Positions 7,768 to 16,955 are shown, counted from the stretch's first letter. The stretch: 49,875 nt of DNA from an uncultured bacterium (GCA_900551245.1 URVC01000033.1:1-49875), one strand, 5' to 3'. Translations and numbers: made by a program. The notes: a model not told the origin generated them from the sequence alone.

Positions 7768-10154
7768 AAAAGATCATCCATCTGCTGCCGAACGCGCACC
7801 TCGATCCGGTCTGGCTCTGGGACCGCAGCGAAGGGCTGAATGAAGGAATCCGCACCTGCATGGCACTGGTACGGCTGCTCGAAGAGTTCCCGGAAATGGT
7901 GTTCAACCGCGGCGAAGCTGCCGTTTATCACCACATCGAAACGTTCGCCCCGGAACTGTGGGAACAGATCCTGGCACTGGTCAATGCCGGCCGCTGGGAG
8001 TGCGTCGGCGGCAACTGGGTCCAGACCGACCACAATATGCCTTCGACGGAATCTCTCTTCCGGCACTACCGGGAGGGGCAGCAGTACTTCCGCGAAAAAT
8101 TCGGCCGGGCCGCCGTCACCGCCTGGGCCCCCGACAGTTTCGGACACAGCGCGGGAATCCCCGACCTTCTCGCCGCAAACGGCTTCCGGTACTTCTCGTT
8201 CATGCGTCCCCAGAAGCTGGAACTGCCCGACGACCTCTTCCGCTGGAGCGGTCCCGGAGGCGGAACTCTCCTCGCTTATCGGCTGATCTCCTACACCGCC
8301 GAACGCGATGTCGCCCCCGGCCTCGACCGGCTGGCAGAATATCAGGCAGAACGGAGCGGGCGAAACATCGGCATCGGATTCGGCCTCGGCGACCACGGCG
8401 GCGGCACGTCGCGCGGTCAGATCGAAGGCGCCCTCGCCTGGGCGGCGGCACATCCGGAGTTCGAAGTGCGGTTCTCGACCTTCCAGAGCTTCTTCGCCGC
8501 GCTGGAGGAGGAGGTCGCCTTCGGACGGAAGCTGCCGGAGTTCCGGGGCGAACTCAACTACTGTCTGCGCGGCTGCTACTCTTCCGTTCCCCGTTTCAAG
8601 CGGCTCTACCGACAGACGGAATCGACACTGCTGCGGGCTGAACGGACCGTCGAAACAGTCACGCCCCCGACACATGCCCCCTCCCCGAATCTGAAACCGT
8701 TGTGGAAGATGCTGTTCTTCAACTCCTTTCACGACATCCTGCCCGGCTCCGCCATCGCACGGGCGCTCGAACAGCAAAGCTGCCAGCTCAGTGCGGTGAT
8801 CGACGGCGCCTTCGAAGCGGAAACCGCGGCACTGAACCGGCTCGTAGCCGCCGTCGACATGCCGGTCCCGGCCGCTCCGGCGGCGGACTGGCCGGAACCG
8901 GTGCCGCTGCTGGTCTTCAATCCGCTGCCCCGTCCGTTCCATGGGCTGATCGAACTGGAGGAGAGCCTCGATTACCGGCCAATCTACCGTTTCCGTCGGG
9001 AGGACCCGGTGGTGGAAATCCGCGATGATGCCGGCAACCTCCTGCCGGCGCAGGAGATTCCGGAGGAGCACAACGCGATGAAGCACTGCGTCTGGCGCAA
9101 ACGACTGCTCGTGCCGCTGGAACTGCCGCCGACCGGCTGGAAGGTACTGACGTTCGCAACCCGTACCCGCCCCGCCCCCTACCCGGTTCCCGCCGGAATT
9201 CCGGCGAAATCCAGTGGGGAAAACGGCATTCGCAACCGATTCTGGCAAATCTCCGGAACAATCGGCGGAGATTCGCTGTCGCTGAAGAACGCGACGGGGA
9301 CGCTCCTGCCGCTCTCCTTCGCCCTCTTTCGCGACCGGTTCGGCTCCTGGGGCGGCATGTCCGAAGAACCGGAATCGATCCATCTGCAGGAGCTGCTGGA
9401 GGTGTGGCAGATTCGCGCCTGTCGGATCGTGGAATCCGGTCCCCTGCGCTCCGCCATCTGGTTCCGCATCGAAGGGGCCGCCTCCCATCTGGAACTGACG
9501 CTCCGTCTTACCATGGATTCGCCGGTGATCGCAGCGGAACTGCGCGTCTTCTGTCGGGATCGCGCCTGTCGTCTTTTCCTCCGGCTGCCGCAGGCGGAAC
9601 AGCTTCTCTGCGATGTGCCGGGCGGCGAAGTGGAACGGCACGTCGAAGGGCAGTTCCCGGCGGTAGGCTGGGTGAAGCTCCGCTATCCGGACGGGGAGAG
9701 TTTCGGGTTCGCCGCAGACGGCGCCTTCGGATACGACAACGAGGAGGGCTTCTTCCGTTACGGCGTCGCACGCCGGACGCTGTACGCCGGAGACGAGGTG
9801 GACGGCGCCTCGCTCCACCCGGAACTGCCGGTCTCGGCGGGAGAGTTGACGTTGCGGTTCCTGCTGAGTTCGGAGGCGAACACCATCCGGCAAAGAGCGG
9901 AAGAGCTGTTTCAATTTCCGCGTGTGCTGGCCGGCTGGCCCCACCGGGGTGCACTGCCGTCAACTGGTTCCCTGTTGACGATCACCCCCGACAACGTGCG
10001 AATCGTGGAATTCGTCCGCGAGGGAGAGAATATCCGCCTTACCCTGCAAAACGGTTCCGGAACTCCGGTGGAGGCGTGCATCACCTTCCAGGAGTGCCGG
10101 TGTCGCACAGAGCTCCCGCCATGGAAAATTGTCACGATGACTCTTCACCCTTGA
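7764..10154 (+). CDS. Glycoside hydrolase family 38 alpha-mannosidase
   Basis: A 796-residue GH38 enzyme that hydrolyses alpha-mannosidic bonds by a retaining, zinc-dependent mechanism. Visible features: NAHLDPVWLW (His12 and Asp14, zinc ligands), WAPDSFGHSAGIPDLL with Asp124 as the expected nucleophile, GDHGGG (zinc-site His), and NSFHDILPGSAI, a hallmark of the family's helical domain. The C-terminal half is the usual beta-sandwich region. There is no signal peptide, so it should act in the cytoplasm on mannosides imported after extracellular trimming. It starts with an ATGA overlap and is the last full gene of the operon. Confidence 0.93.
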   Translation: MKKIIHLLPNAHLDPVWLWDRSEGLNEGIRTCMALVRLLEEFPEMVFNRGEAAVYHHIETFAPELWEQILALVNAGRWECVGGNWVQTDHNMPSTESLFRHYREGQQYFREKFGRAAVTAWAPDSFGHSAGIPDLLAANGFRYFSFMRPQKLELPDDLFRWSGPGGGTLLAYRLISYTAERDVAPGLDRLAEYQAERSGRNIGIGFGLGDHGGGTSRGQIEGALAWAAAHPEFEVRFSTFQSFFAALEEEVAFGRKLPEFRGELNYCLRGCYSSVPRFKRLYRQTESTLLRAERTVETVTPPTHAPSPNLKPLWKMLFFNSFHDILPGSAIARALEQQSCQLSAVIDGAFEAETAALNRLVAAVDMPVPAAPAADWPEPVPLLVFNPLPRPFHGLIELEESLDYRPIYRFRREDPVVEIRDDAGNLLPAQEIPEEHNAMKHCVWRKRLLVPLELPPTGWKVLTFATRTRPAPYPVPAGIPAKSSGENGIRNRFWQISGTIGGDSLSLKNATGTLLPLSFALFRDRFGSWGGMSEEPESIHLQELLEVWQIRACRIVESGPLRSAIWFRIEGAASHLELTLRLTMDSPVIAAELRVFCRDRACRLFLRLPQAEQLLCDVPGGEVERHVEGQFPAVGWVKLRYPDGESFGFAADGAFGYDNEEGFFRYGVARRTLYAGDEVDGASLHPELPVSAGELTLRFLLSSEANTIRQRAEELFQFPRVLAGWPHRGALPSTGSLLTITPDNVRIVEFVREGENIRLTLQNGSGTPVEACITFQECRCRTELPPWKIVTMTLHP

Positions 10155-10185
10155 TGGCAATCACTCCAGCAAAGGGAGAAAACAA

Positions 10186-10398
10186 ATGCCCGCCGCTGTT
10201 CTCATCGATCTTCATGAGACGACGGCGATATTCTCCCGAAGCACAGCGAAGGCAGCCGGAAAATCAGCAGATAAGCAGTTCGAAAAGGGTGGTTTCATTC
10301 CGCAGTCGAAACGGAACGGCAGTTTCCGGCGGCCTCTTGGAGAACGCCCGCTCAGTTCTGTTTCTCCGCCAGGCGGCGGTGAAGCGTCCGGCGGCTGA
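10186..10398 (+). pseudogene. Small ORF or remnant downstream of the mannosidase
   Basis: An ATG preceded by a good ribosome binding site (AAAGGGAGAAAACAA) opens a 70-codon frame whose end overlaps the 3' end of the convergent ntrC-like gene. The first 17 or so residues look ordinary, while the rest is of low quality and antisense to the neighbour. It could be the truncated head of a lost operon gene. Nothing identifies a function. No convincing terminator was seen in 10155-10351. Confidence 0.25.
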
Positions 10399-11716
10399 TG
10401 CCGAGCAGTTTTGCCGCCGCCGTCCGGTTGCCGTTGCACTCGGCCAGCGCCTTCTCGATAAGTTCGCGTTCGGTCGCCTCAAACGTACCGACCGGAAGCT
10501 CTCTCTTCTCCGGAGCGGCCGCCGCAGGTTGCGCCTCCCGGATGTTCTCCGGAATATCCGCCAGCGTGAGTTCATGCCCCTTCGCCAGCACCACCATGCA
10601 CTCGATGCAGTTGCGCAACTCCCGGATGTTTCCCGGCCAGTCGTACTGCACCAGACGCTCCAGCGCGTCCGGCTCGATCCCGTCCACCTCCCGCTGGTTC
10701 TCCTTTGCAAATTCCGCAATGAACCGGCGGATCAGAACCGGAATCTCCCCCCGCCGTTCGCGCAGCGGCGGCAGTTCGAGGTTGACCACCGAAAGCCGGT
10801 AGAAGAGATCCTCCCGGAAACTCTTCTCCGCCACCATCTTCCGCAGATCGCGATTGGTGGCGGCGATCAGGCGGACATCCACCTTGACCGTCTCCGTCCC
10901 CCCTACCCGCTCGAAGGAACGGCTCTCCAGCACCCGCAACAGCTTCACCTGAGTCGCGGCGTCGATCTCGCCGATTTCATCGAGAAAAATCGTCCCGTGA
11001 TCGGCCAGTTCAAAGCGCCCCTTCCGCCGCTCCGACGCGCCGGTGAACGCCCCCTTTTCGTATCCGAAAAGCTCGCTCTCCAGCAGGGTGCTGGTCAGCG
11101 CCGCGCAGTGCACCGGCACAAAGTAGCCGGTCCGGCCGCTCCGGTCGTGAATCAGTCGCGCAATCACCTCTTTCCCGGTGCCGCTCTCCCCGGTGAGCAG
11201 TACGGTGGAACGGGTCGGCGCCACCGTGGCCACCATCTCCATAATCCGCCCCATCGGGTCGTCAGAGCCGGGCGCCGGGAAAACCAGCTCCGAATCACTC
11301 CCCCCCTCCGGAGCCGATGCCGCCGAGGACTGTTTTTCCGCCGCCGGATGGCGCGAAGCGAGCGCCGCGTCGATCACCTCTTCGAGTTTATCGAGCTTGA
11401 CCGGCTTCGGCACGAAATCGAACGCCCCCTGTTTCACCGCGGCAACCGCGTCGCCGATCGAACCGTAGGCGGTGAGCAGAATGCACAGTGGCCGGTCCGC
11501 CTTGCTCCGCGTCGCCTCCAGCACACTCATGCCGTCGGCGTTCGGCATGCGCAAATCGGTCAGGACCAGATCGAAATTCCGCTCCTTGAGCAGCTCGATC
11601 GCCACCTCGCCATCGGCGGCGGTGGTGACGGAGAAACGCCCCCGCAGATAGCGCGCGAGCGCTTCACGGGTGTTGTGTTCATCGTCTACAATCAGAATTT
11701 CCGGGCGGTCCGCCAT
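10352..11716 (-). CDS. Sigma-54-dependent response regulator (NtrC family)
   Basis: A 454-residue, three-domain activator. The receiver domain (1-120) has the acidic pair D11-D12, phospho-acceptor D54 in LVLTDLRMPN, and the Thr/Lys switch residues (ILLTAYGS, PKPVKL). The AAA+ domain (about 150-385) has Walker A GESGTGKE, the sigma-54 contact loop KGAFTGA, Walker B TIFLDEIGEI and an arginine-finger region (NRDLRKM). A Fis-type helix-turn-helix closes the protein (NRTAAAKLLGISRRTLHRRL). It activates RNA polymerase holding sigma-54. No histidine kinase is adjacent. It is the last gene of the gyrA operon, 22 bp after speD, with a GGGAGA ribosome binding site. Confidence 0.93.
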   Translation of the reverse strand: MADRPEILIVDDEHNTREALARYLRGRFSVTTAADGEVAIELLKERNFDLVLTDLRMPNADGMSVLEATRSKADRPLCILLTAYGSIGDAVAAVKQGAFDFVPKPVKLDKLEEVIDAALASRHPAAEKQSSAASAPEGGSDSELVFPAPGSDDPMGRIMEMVATVAPTRSTVLLTGESGTGKEVIARLIHDRSGRTGYFVPVHCAALTSTLLESELFGYEKGAFTGASERRKGRFELADHGTIFLDEIGEIDAATQVKLLRVLESRSFERVGGTETVKVDVRLIAATNRDLRKMVAEKSFREDLFYRLSVVNLELPPLRERRGEIPVLIRRFIAEFAKENQREVDGIEPDALERLVQYDWPGNIRELRNCIECMVVLAKGHELTLADIPENIREAQPAAAAPEKRELPVGTFEATERELIEKALAECNGNRTAAAKLLGISRRTLHRRLAEKQN

Positions 11717-11738
11717 GATTTCTCCCTTCCCGGCCGCT

Positions 11739-12557
11739 TCACTGCCGGATCTGCGGCATCAGCCGGTAATACCGGCCCCCGAGCTCCCCGATCAGGAACT
11801 CAGCGGCCTCCCGCGGCTCGAAATATCCGAAAAGGATGAGGTCGAAATAGGCCGCGCGCCGGGCGATATCCACCCGCCCGGCAAACCGGCCGTCCCGCAA
11901 TGGCTGCTCAAAGGAAAAGCATTCCGGAGACGGCGGATCAAACCGCATCTCACAGACCGGTTCGCTGCCGAGCTGCCCGGCCAGACGCCGGACAAATTCC
12001 GGATAGCGTTCCGGCTGATCCCACAGCGCCCCGCTGCACTCGTAAATATCGATCGCGGCGGAGAGTCCCCGCGCGCCGGTGGCGTTAAAACGCGACTTCC
12101 ACGAAAGGTGATAGCGCGCCGCCGGTCCCTCAGTCACCGGAACCAGACGCTCCACGCCGTTGGTTCCGACAATGCCGCGGTGCATCATGCTCGAAACGAT
12201 CCACTGCGCCGAACCGATTCCGGCGGCGATTTCCCGGATCGCCACATCGAAGTTCACGCCGTCGCCGCAGGTGAAAAGATCCACCGCCGCATAGTCGTGC
12301 TCCGGCCAGGCGTGCACGGCAAAATGGGATTCGCTGATCACCACGACGCCGCTGACCCCCTGCGGTTTGAACTCATGAAAATAGGCGTCGATCACCGTCG
12401 CCCCGGAGCGTTTCGCCGCATCGACGAAAATCTCCCGCAACCGTCCGGCATCCGCCAGAACCGCGGAATTACACTCGTAAAACTCGACCGTCATATGGCG
12501 GCCCAGCGCCGTCCCGACCTCCTCCGCCGGCGACGCCATGGAACCAGAACTCTTCAT
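11739..12557 (-). CDS. speD: S-adenosylmethionine decarboxylase proenzyme, enlarged
   Basis: A 272-residue pyruvoyl enzyme precursor that makes decarboxylated AdoMet, the aminopropyl donor for spermidine. The first half is the short bacterial/archaeal (class 1B-like) type: SESHFAVHAWPEH gives self-cleavage between Glu76 and Ser77, with His82 and Cys97 (LFTCGD) as the processing and catalytic residues. The protein is about twice the usual 120-140 residues. The second half (GLSAAIDIYECSGALWDQP, later RRAAYFDLILFGYFEP) appears to be a diverged copy that lacks the cleavage motif. The start at 12557 is chosen because the family homology begins near it; an upstream in-frame start (12638) is unlikely. 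No spermidine synthase is in the window. Confidence 0.85.
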   Translation of the reverse strand: MKSSGSMASPAEEVGTALGRHMTVEFYECNSAVLADAGRLREIFVDAAKRSGATVIDAYFHEFKPQGVSGVVVISESHFAVHAWPEHDYAAVDLFTCGDGVNFDVAIREIAAGIGSAQWIVSSMMHRGIVGTNGVERLVPVTEGPAARYHLSWKSRFNATGARGLSAAIDIYECSGALWDQPERYPEFVRRLAGQLGSEPVCEMRFDPPSPECFSFEQPLRDGRFAGRVDIARRAAYFDLILFGYFEPREAAEFLIGELGGRYYRLMPQIRQ

Positions 12558-12607
12558 TGCATCACTCTTTCCACACCGGGCCTCCCGCCCGGTACAATCT
12601 CCACACA

Positions 12608-14230
12608 TCACTGCCGATATTCCGGCAGAAGCTGACACTGCGAGGCAAGCTCCTCCTCAAACACCTGCCGCGCCAGCTGTTCCTTGTAGGAACGGCACAT
12701 CAGCTCATACTGGGCCCGCTTGGCCTCGAACTCCTTCATATCCGCCGGAATCCGCTTGATCAGCTCGGAAATGCCGGCCCCTTCCGCCGTATTGTAAACG
12801 GCGGAAACCTCGCCGGTGCGCAGCTCCGCCACCGCCCGCGCCGCCGCCTCCAGGCCGGCCGCGGGAGGATTCTGCAACGAAAATTCAAAGGTCTTGAACG
12901 TGCATCCCTTCAACGCGGCAAACGCCTTCGAACGCGCCGCCGGGTCCTTGACCGCCTTCAAACTGGTCAGAGCGGCATCCGCCGCCTCGCGGGCCAGCTT
13001 CTTCGCCTGCGCCTCGACAAAGTCCGTCGCCAGCTGGCGGGAGACCTCGTTGAACTCCGCCGGACGCGCCGCCACCCGCTCGACCACAATGCCGACATAG
13101 GCCGCATTCTCGGTCGGAATCGCGTTGGTCACCGGATTGCTGCCCGCAGTGGCGGCCAGCTGCTGCATCAGCTGACGGGAACGGATTTTGCCGACCACCT
13201 CGGCATCGACGTCAACCATGCCGGTTTCCACGATGGCGAGTTTCTCCTTCCCGGCCAGTTTCCGGAACGCATCGGCCTTGTTCTCCGCCTCCGCGACCAC
13301 CTCATAAGCCTGTGAGGCGAAGTCATAGGCGCGGCGCACCGCCAGATCACGGCTGCGCGTTTCGACGAACTTTTTACGCACCTCGTTCTTCACCTTGGCG
13401 AACTCAGGAGCCTTGCCGTCCTTGCCGGCAAACGCCTGCGGATCCGCCTTGAAGAACTTCTCCAGCTCCGCCGCGGTCGCCGCCTTCTCCGCCTCCGCCC
13501 GGAACGACGCATAGGGGAACTCCAGCAGCAGTGCGGAGAGTTTCGCCTGGATCTGGTACTCGCTGCGGTTGGTGTCGAAGTAGGTGCGGATCGCCTTGGC
13601 ATCGCGCGAATCCACCTTGTTCTTGAATGCGGAGGCGTCGAACAGCGCCGCCTTCACCTCGAACTTCCCGTTGAGCTGACGATAGAAATTCTCCACTTCG
13701 CCCGGCGTCACCGCCACGCCGGAGGCGAGATCGCGACTGACTTTGTTGAGCAGCACAATGTCCCGGACCGCATCATTGAGATCGGTGTCGGCGATTCCCT
13801 GCCGGTTCAGGTTGGCCAGCAGCTGCTTGTAGGCGTCGAGACTGAACTTGCCCTCCACCTGAAGCGTCGGAGCCTGACGGAGCAGTGCCGCGACCTCCTT
13901 GTCGCTGGCCGCCAGCCCCATCCGCTTCGCCGCCTGCACCAGACAATAGGGGCCGAACGCCTCCTCCGGGTTGAGGTTGCGCGAAGAAACTCCGTAGAAC
14001 ACCTGATTGAACAGCTGGAGCCGCTCCGCCTCGGTGATCAGATCCCCGTAGGTCACCGGTTCGCCGAACGCGGTGCCGACGCGGGTGTTCGCCGGGTCGG
14101 AGAACATATCCAGCCCGAACTGACCCGGCGTCAGAAATCCCATGAACGACACGATGATGACGATCGTGAACGCTCCGAAAAGCCACCGGCTGTGTTTGTG
14201 GAACATCGTGTTGAGTTTCTTGATAATCAT
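12608..14230 (-). CDS. PpiD/SurA_N-like membrane-anchored periplasmic chaperone
   Basis: A 540-residue protein with a short cytoplasmic N-terminus (MIIKKLNTMFHKHSRWLF), one membrane segment (about 17-36, AFTIVIIVSFMGFLTPGQ) and a large periplasmic region rich in Lys, Glu and Ala helices. The arrangement (AFGEPVTYGDLITEAERL, then helical SurA_N-type repeats) matches PpiD, which assists folding of exported proteins. No parvulin catalytic segment is evident (no ARHIL-type motif), so peptidyl-prolyl isomerase activity is doubtful. It lies 23 bp after cdaR and has a good ribosome binding site (AAAGG). Confidence 0.75.
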   Translation of the reverse strand: MIIKKLNTMFHKHSRWLFGAFTIVIIVSFMGFLTPGQFGLDMFSDPANTRVGTAFGEPVTYGDLITEAERLQLFNQVFYGVSSRNLNPEEAFGPYCLVQAAKRMGLAASDKEVAALLRQAPTLQVEGKFSLDAYKQLLANLNRQGIADTDLNDAVRDIVLLNKVSRDLASGVAVTPGEVENFYRQLNGKFEVKAALFDASAFKNKVDSRDAKAIRTYFDTNRSEYQIQAKLSALLLEFPYASFRAEAEKAATAAELEKFFKADPQAFAGKDGKAPEFAKVKNEVRKKFVETRSRDLAVRRAYDFASQAYEVVAEAENKADAFRKLAGKEKLAIVETGMVDVDAEVVGKIRSRQLMQQLAATAGSNPVTNAIPTENAAYVGIVVERVAARPAEFNEVSRQLATDFVEAQAKKLAREAADAALTSLKAVKDPAARSKAFAALKGCTFKTFEFSLQNPPAAGLEAAARAVAELRTGEVSAVYNTAEGAGISELIKRIPADMKEFEAKRAQYELMCRSYKEQLARQVFEEELASQCQLLPEYRQ

Positions 14231-14253
14231 GGAACTGCACCTTTCTTTTGTTT

Positions 14254-15237
14254 TTATCGCAGATTCGTGATTTTCACTTTAATTTGTTCCGGATAGATCT
14301 CCCGCACGTCGAGACTGTCCCCTTTGACGTAACAGCCGACCGGGAGCGTATAGATGCCCGGCTCGGAGAGCCGCGAAATATCCAGATACACCTTGACGTC
14401 GCCGGTGCGCAACGCCGAAACCGGCTGCGCCAGCCCGCTCACCGTCACATCCACCCGCGGCTTGTCGAGCACCTCCACCTGGAACCGGCGGTTTCCGCCC
14501 GGCTCGGAAAGCAGCAGCAGCGGCATATCCTGAAAAATTCTCCGTTCATAGTTTCGCACAATATCCACCTGCACCGTCGCCCGCCACGGCGAAACCATCA
14601 CCCCCGACGGCGCCTCCAGCTGCGCCCGGTATTCAAACGATTCGGTCACCGCATCGTCGAGCGGAATCGGCTGTGTCGAAATCTCCTGCAACTCCCGGAC
14701 CAGCTGTTCCGGCCCGGTCACCTGGGTCTCCGACGGAATGCATCGCACATCCGCCCGCCGGTAGTTCTTCCCCAGCTGCCCCTTGAATTTCGGCCGCACC
14801 GGCACATTCCGCGATATCCGCCGCTGCAGATTCAATACCAGCTCTCCGTACTGCGGGTCGATCGAACTTACGCTGACCCCCTTGAACGGTCGGAAATCCG
14901 ACGGATGCAGCCGCACTTTGAACGGCATGCCCGGCACATAATCCTCCAGCCGAACCTCGACCACCCCCTTGAGATCCTTGCCGTCGAAGTTGCGCAACGA
15001 ACTCTTCGGCCCCTTGACATTCACCGCAATCAGAAAATCCTGACGCCCGACGCTGATGAGTTCAGGAGGCAGCCGGATCTCCACCGGCACCCCGGTGAGC
15101 TTCTGCTCCCCGGCGAGCTGCGCCTGCACCGCAAAGTAGGTGAAGAAGGCGAAGCAGAGCGCAATCAGTTTGCGCCAGAAATCCCGGCGCAGAAAACTCC
15201 AGATCCGCGAGAAGAGACGGCTGACAAGGTGGTTCAT
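14254..15237 (-). CDS. cdaR: YbbR-domain protein, CdaA regulator CdaR
   Basis: A 327-residue protein with one N-terminal membrane segment (about 24-42) and a series of extracytoplasmic YbbR domains (for example GVPVEIRLPPELISVG, VRCIPSETQVTGPEQLV, VDVTVSGLAQPVSAL). In Firmicutes CdaR binds and modulates the diadenylate cyclase CdaA across the membrane. Here its start overlaps the cdaA stop by 4 bp, strong support for the same pairing. The glmM gene that often follows is replaced by a PpiD-like chaperone. Confidence 0.88.
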   Translation of the reverse strand: MNHLVSRLFSRIWSFLRRDFWRKLIALCFAFFTYFAVQAQLAGEQKLTGVPVEIRLPPELISVGRQDFLIAVNVKGPKSSLRNFDGKDLKGVVEVRLEDYVPGMPFKVRLHPSDFRPFKGVSVSSIDPQYGELVLNLQRRISRNVPVRPKFKGQLGKNYRRADVRCIPSETQVTGPEQLVRELQEISTQPIPLDDAVTESFEYRAQLEAPSGVMVSPWRATVQVDIVRNYERRIFQDMPLLLLSEPGGNRRFQVEVLDKPRVDVTVSGLAQPVSALRTGDVKVYLDISRLSEPGIYTLPVGCYVKGDSLDVREIYPEQIKVKITNLR

Positions 15238-16088
15238 TTCTCCGCACTCCTTTCCGCCGCGGCCGGTGCGGACGACGGCAGTTCCGACTGCTCCTCCAGC
15301 ATCTGCACGGTTTCGGCCAGATCGGTGTCATCCTGCTCCTGAATGATCAGTTTCTCCAGATAATTCTCCAGCTCGCTGATCGCGAGATCCCGGTGGAGCA
15401 CCCCACGGCAGGCGATGCTGATCGTGCCGGTCTCCTCGGAGACCACAATCGTCACCGCGTCGGTCTCCTCGGAGATTCCCAGCGCCGCCCGGTGCCGGGT
15501 ACCCAGCCGGCGGGAGATGTTCTCCGCCCGCGTCAGCGGCAGAATCGCCCGCGCCGCCACAATCCGGTCGTCGTGAATGATCACCGCGCCGTCGTGCAGC
15601 GGCGAGTTGGGGAAGAAGATCGACTCCAGCACCATCGCGTTGATCTTGATGTCGAGCCGCACCGAGTCGTCAATCAGCGCCTGCATGCCGATCCGCCGCT
15701 CCACCACCATCAGCGCACCGCATTTGCGCTTCGCCATGTTGGCGGTGGCGGTGACCAGTTCGCCGATCACCTCGCGGCGGCGCTTGCCCTGGAACACCGT
15801 GTAACTGCCCAGCTGGGCGAACGCCCGCCGCAGTTCCGGCTGAAAGATGATGAAGAGCGCCGTCGGCAGTGAAACCAGCAGCCACTGCAGCAGGAAGTTG
15901 ATCGCCTCCAGCTTGAGATACTGCGAAATGACGATCAGCGCCACCAGCAGAATGATGATTCCGGCCAGCACGTAGGACCCGCGCGCGCCGCGCATGTAAT
16001 ACAGAATTTTATAGATCACCAGCGTGAGAATCGCAATCTCGATGACCATCCGCGCGAAATCGATCAGCATGGAAACATCCGGCAGCAT
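15234..16088 (-). CDS. cdaA: Diadenylate cyclase CdaA (c-di-AMP synthase)
   Basis: A 284-residue membrane enzyme that condenses two ATP into c-di-AMP. Three N-terminal membrane helices (about 8-80: IAILTLVIYKIL, YVLAGIIILLVALIV, FLLQWLLVSLPTALF) precede a DAC domain with both hallmark motifs: DGA in SPLHDGAVII and RHR in GTRHRAALG. It has an excellent ribosome binding site (AAGGGAGGTG). The gene follows folP by 12 bp and is coupled to cdaR. c-di-AMP usually controls potassium and osmotic balance, which may be relevant to the apparently potassium-dependent pyrophosphatase encoded nearby. Confidence 0.95.
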   Translation of the reverse strand: MLPDVSMLIDFARMVIEIAILTLVIYKILYYMRGARGSYVLAGIIILLVALIVISQYLKLEAINFLLQWLLVSLPTALFIIFQPELRRAFAQLGSYTVFQGKRRREVIGELVTATANMAKRKCGALMVVERRIGMQALIDDSVRLDIKINAMVLESIFFPNSPLHDGAVIIHDDRIVAARAILPLTRAENISRRLGTRHRAALGISEETDAVTIVVSEETGTISIACRGVLHRDLAISELENYLEKLIIQEQDDTDLAETVQMLEEQSELPSSAPAAAERSAEK

Positions 16089-16100
16089 CCCGCACCTCCC

Positions 16101-16934
16101 TTATTCCCGCAGTTTCGCCCGGACCAGCAGTGCGTCACGCAACGGCCGGACATCGTGAACCCGCAGAATATCCACTCCGCAATCCGCCAGACAGAGCGCC
16201 ACGGCAAGTGTGCCGCTGACCCGCTCCGACGGCTCCGGCCGCTGGAGAAACGAGCCGAGAAACGACTTCCGTGACATGCCGACCAGCACCGGGCCGAGCC
16301 GGCGGAACTCCCCGCTCCGGCGCAACAGCTCCCAGTCCTGTTCCGGCGTCTTGGCAAAACCGATGCCGGGGTCGACGATCAGATTCTCCTCCGCCACGCC
16401 CGCCTCCAGCGCAAGCTGTTTTGCGACGGCAAGCTCCGCGGCCACCGCGGCAACCACGTCGTCTCCGTAATCGTGAAACTCCGCCGAACGCATCGTCTCC
16501 GGCGTTCCCCGCGAATGGCTGAGCACCAGCGCCGCACCGCCTTCGGCAGTCACCCGCGCCAGCGCGGCATCGTACCGCAAAAGCGAAACGTCGTTGATGA
16601 TCTCCACGCCGCACTCCAGCACGGCGGCGGCCACTTCGGATTTGCGCGTATCGACGCTCAGAACCGCGCCGGGACGCGCCGAACGGATTCCCCGGATCAC
16701 CGGCAGAATCCGCTCGATCTCCTCTCCCGGCGGAATCTCCCGCGCGCCCGGCCGGGTGGATTCCCCGCCGATGTCGAGCAGATCGGCGCCATCGTCAAGC
16801 AGCCGCAGCGCCCGGTCGAGCGCACTGCCGGCCGCGGAGGCCGCCCCTTCGCTGAAGGAGTCCCCGGTCGCATTGACGATCCCCATGATCAGGGGACGTT
16901 GTTTCGGCGCCGAATATTGCCTGAAGTGAAACAT
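16101..16934 (-). CDS. folP: Dihydropteroate synthase
   Basis: A 277-residue TIM-barrel enzyme joining p-aminobenzoate to dihydropterin pyrophosphate in folate synthesis; the target of sulfonamides. Motifs in order: MGIVNATGDSFSEG (loop 1; usual form MGILNVTPDSFSDGG), DIGGESTRPGA (loop 2), LSVDTRKSEVA, EIINDVS, DPGIGFAKT and a final VLRVHDV-type stretch (here ILRVHDVRPLRDALLV). The Val-Thr-Pro of loop 1 is Ala-Thr-Gly here. It lies 21 bp after gyrA and 12 bp before cdaA; folP-cdaA adjacency is known in other bacteria. Confidence 0.94.
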   Translation of the reverse strand: MFHFRQYSAPKQRPLIMGIVNATGDSFSEGAASAAGSALDRALRLLDDGADLLDIGGESTRPGAREIPPGEEIERILPVIRGIRSARPGAVLSVDTRKSEVAAAVLECGVEIINDVSLLRYDAALARVTAEGGAALVLSHSRGTPETMRSAEFHDYGDDVVAAVAAELAVAKQLALEAGVAEENLIVDPGIGFAKTPEQDWELLRRSGEFRRLGPVLVGMSRKSFLGSFLQRPEPSERVSGTLAVALCLADCGVDILRVHDVRPLRDALLVRAKLRE

Positions 16935-16955
16935 GCCGCCTCGCGGTTTGATGGG

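Noticed and set aside
7674..9944. A 756-codon minus-strand frame over the GH38 gene
   Set aside because: Antisense shadow of a well-supported glycosidase.
9404..11839. An 811-codon plus-strand frame over the mannosidase end and ntrC-like gene
   Set aside because: It crosses a convergent gene boundary and mirrors the ntrC-like coding sequence; no family features.
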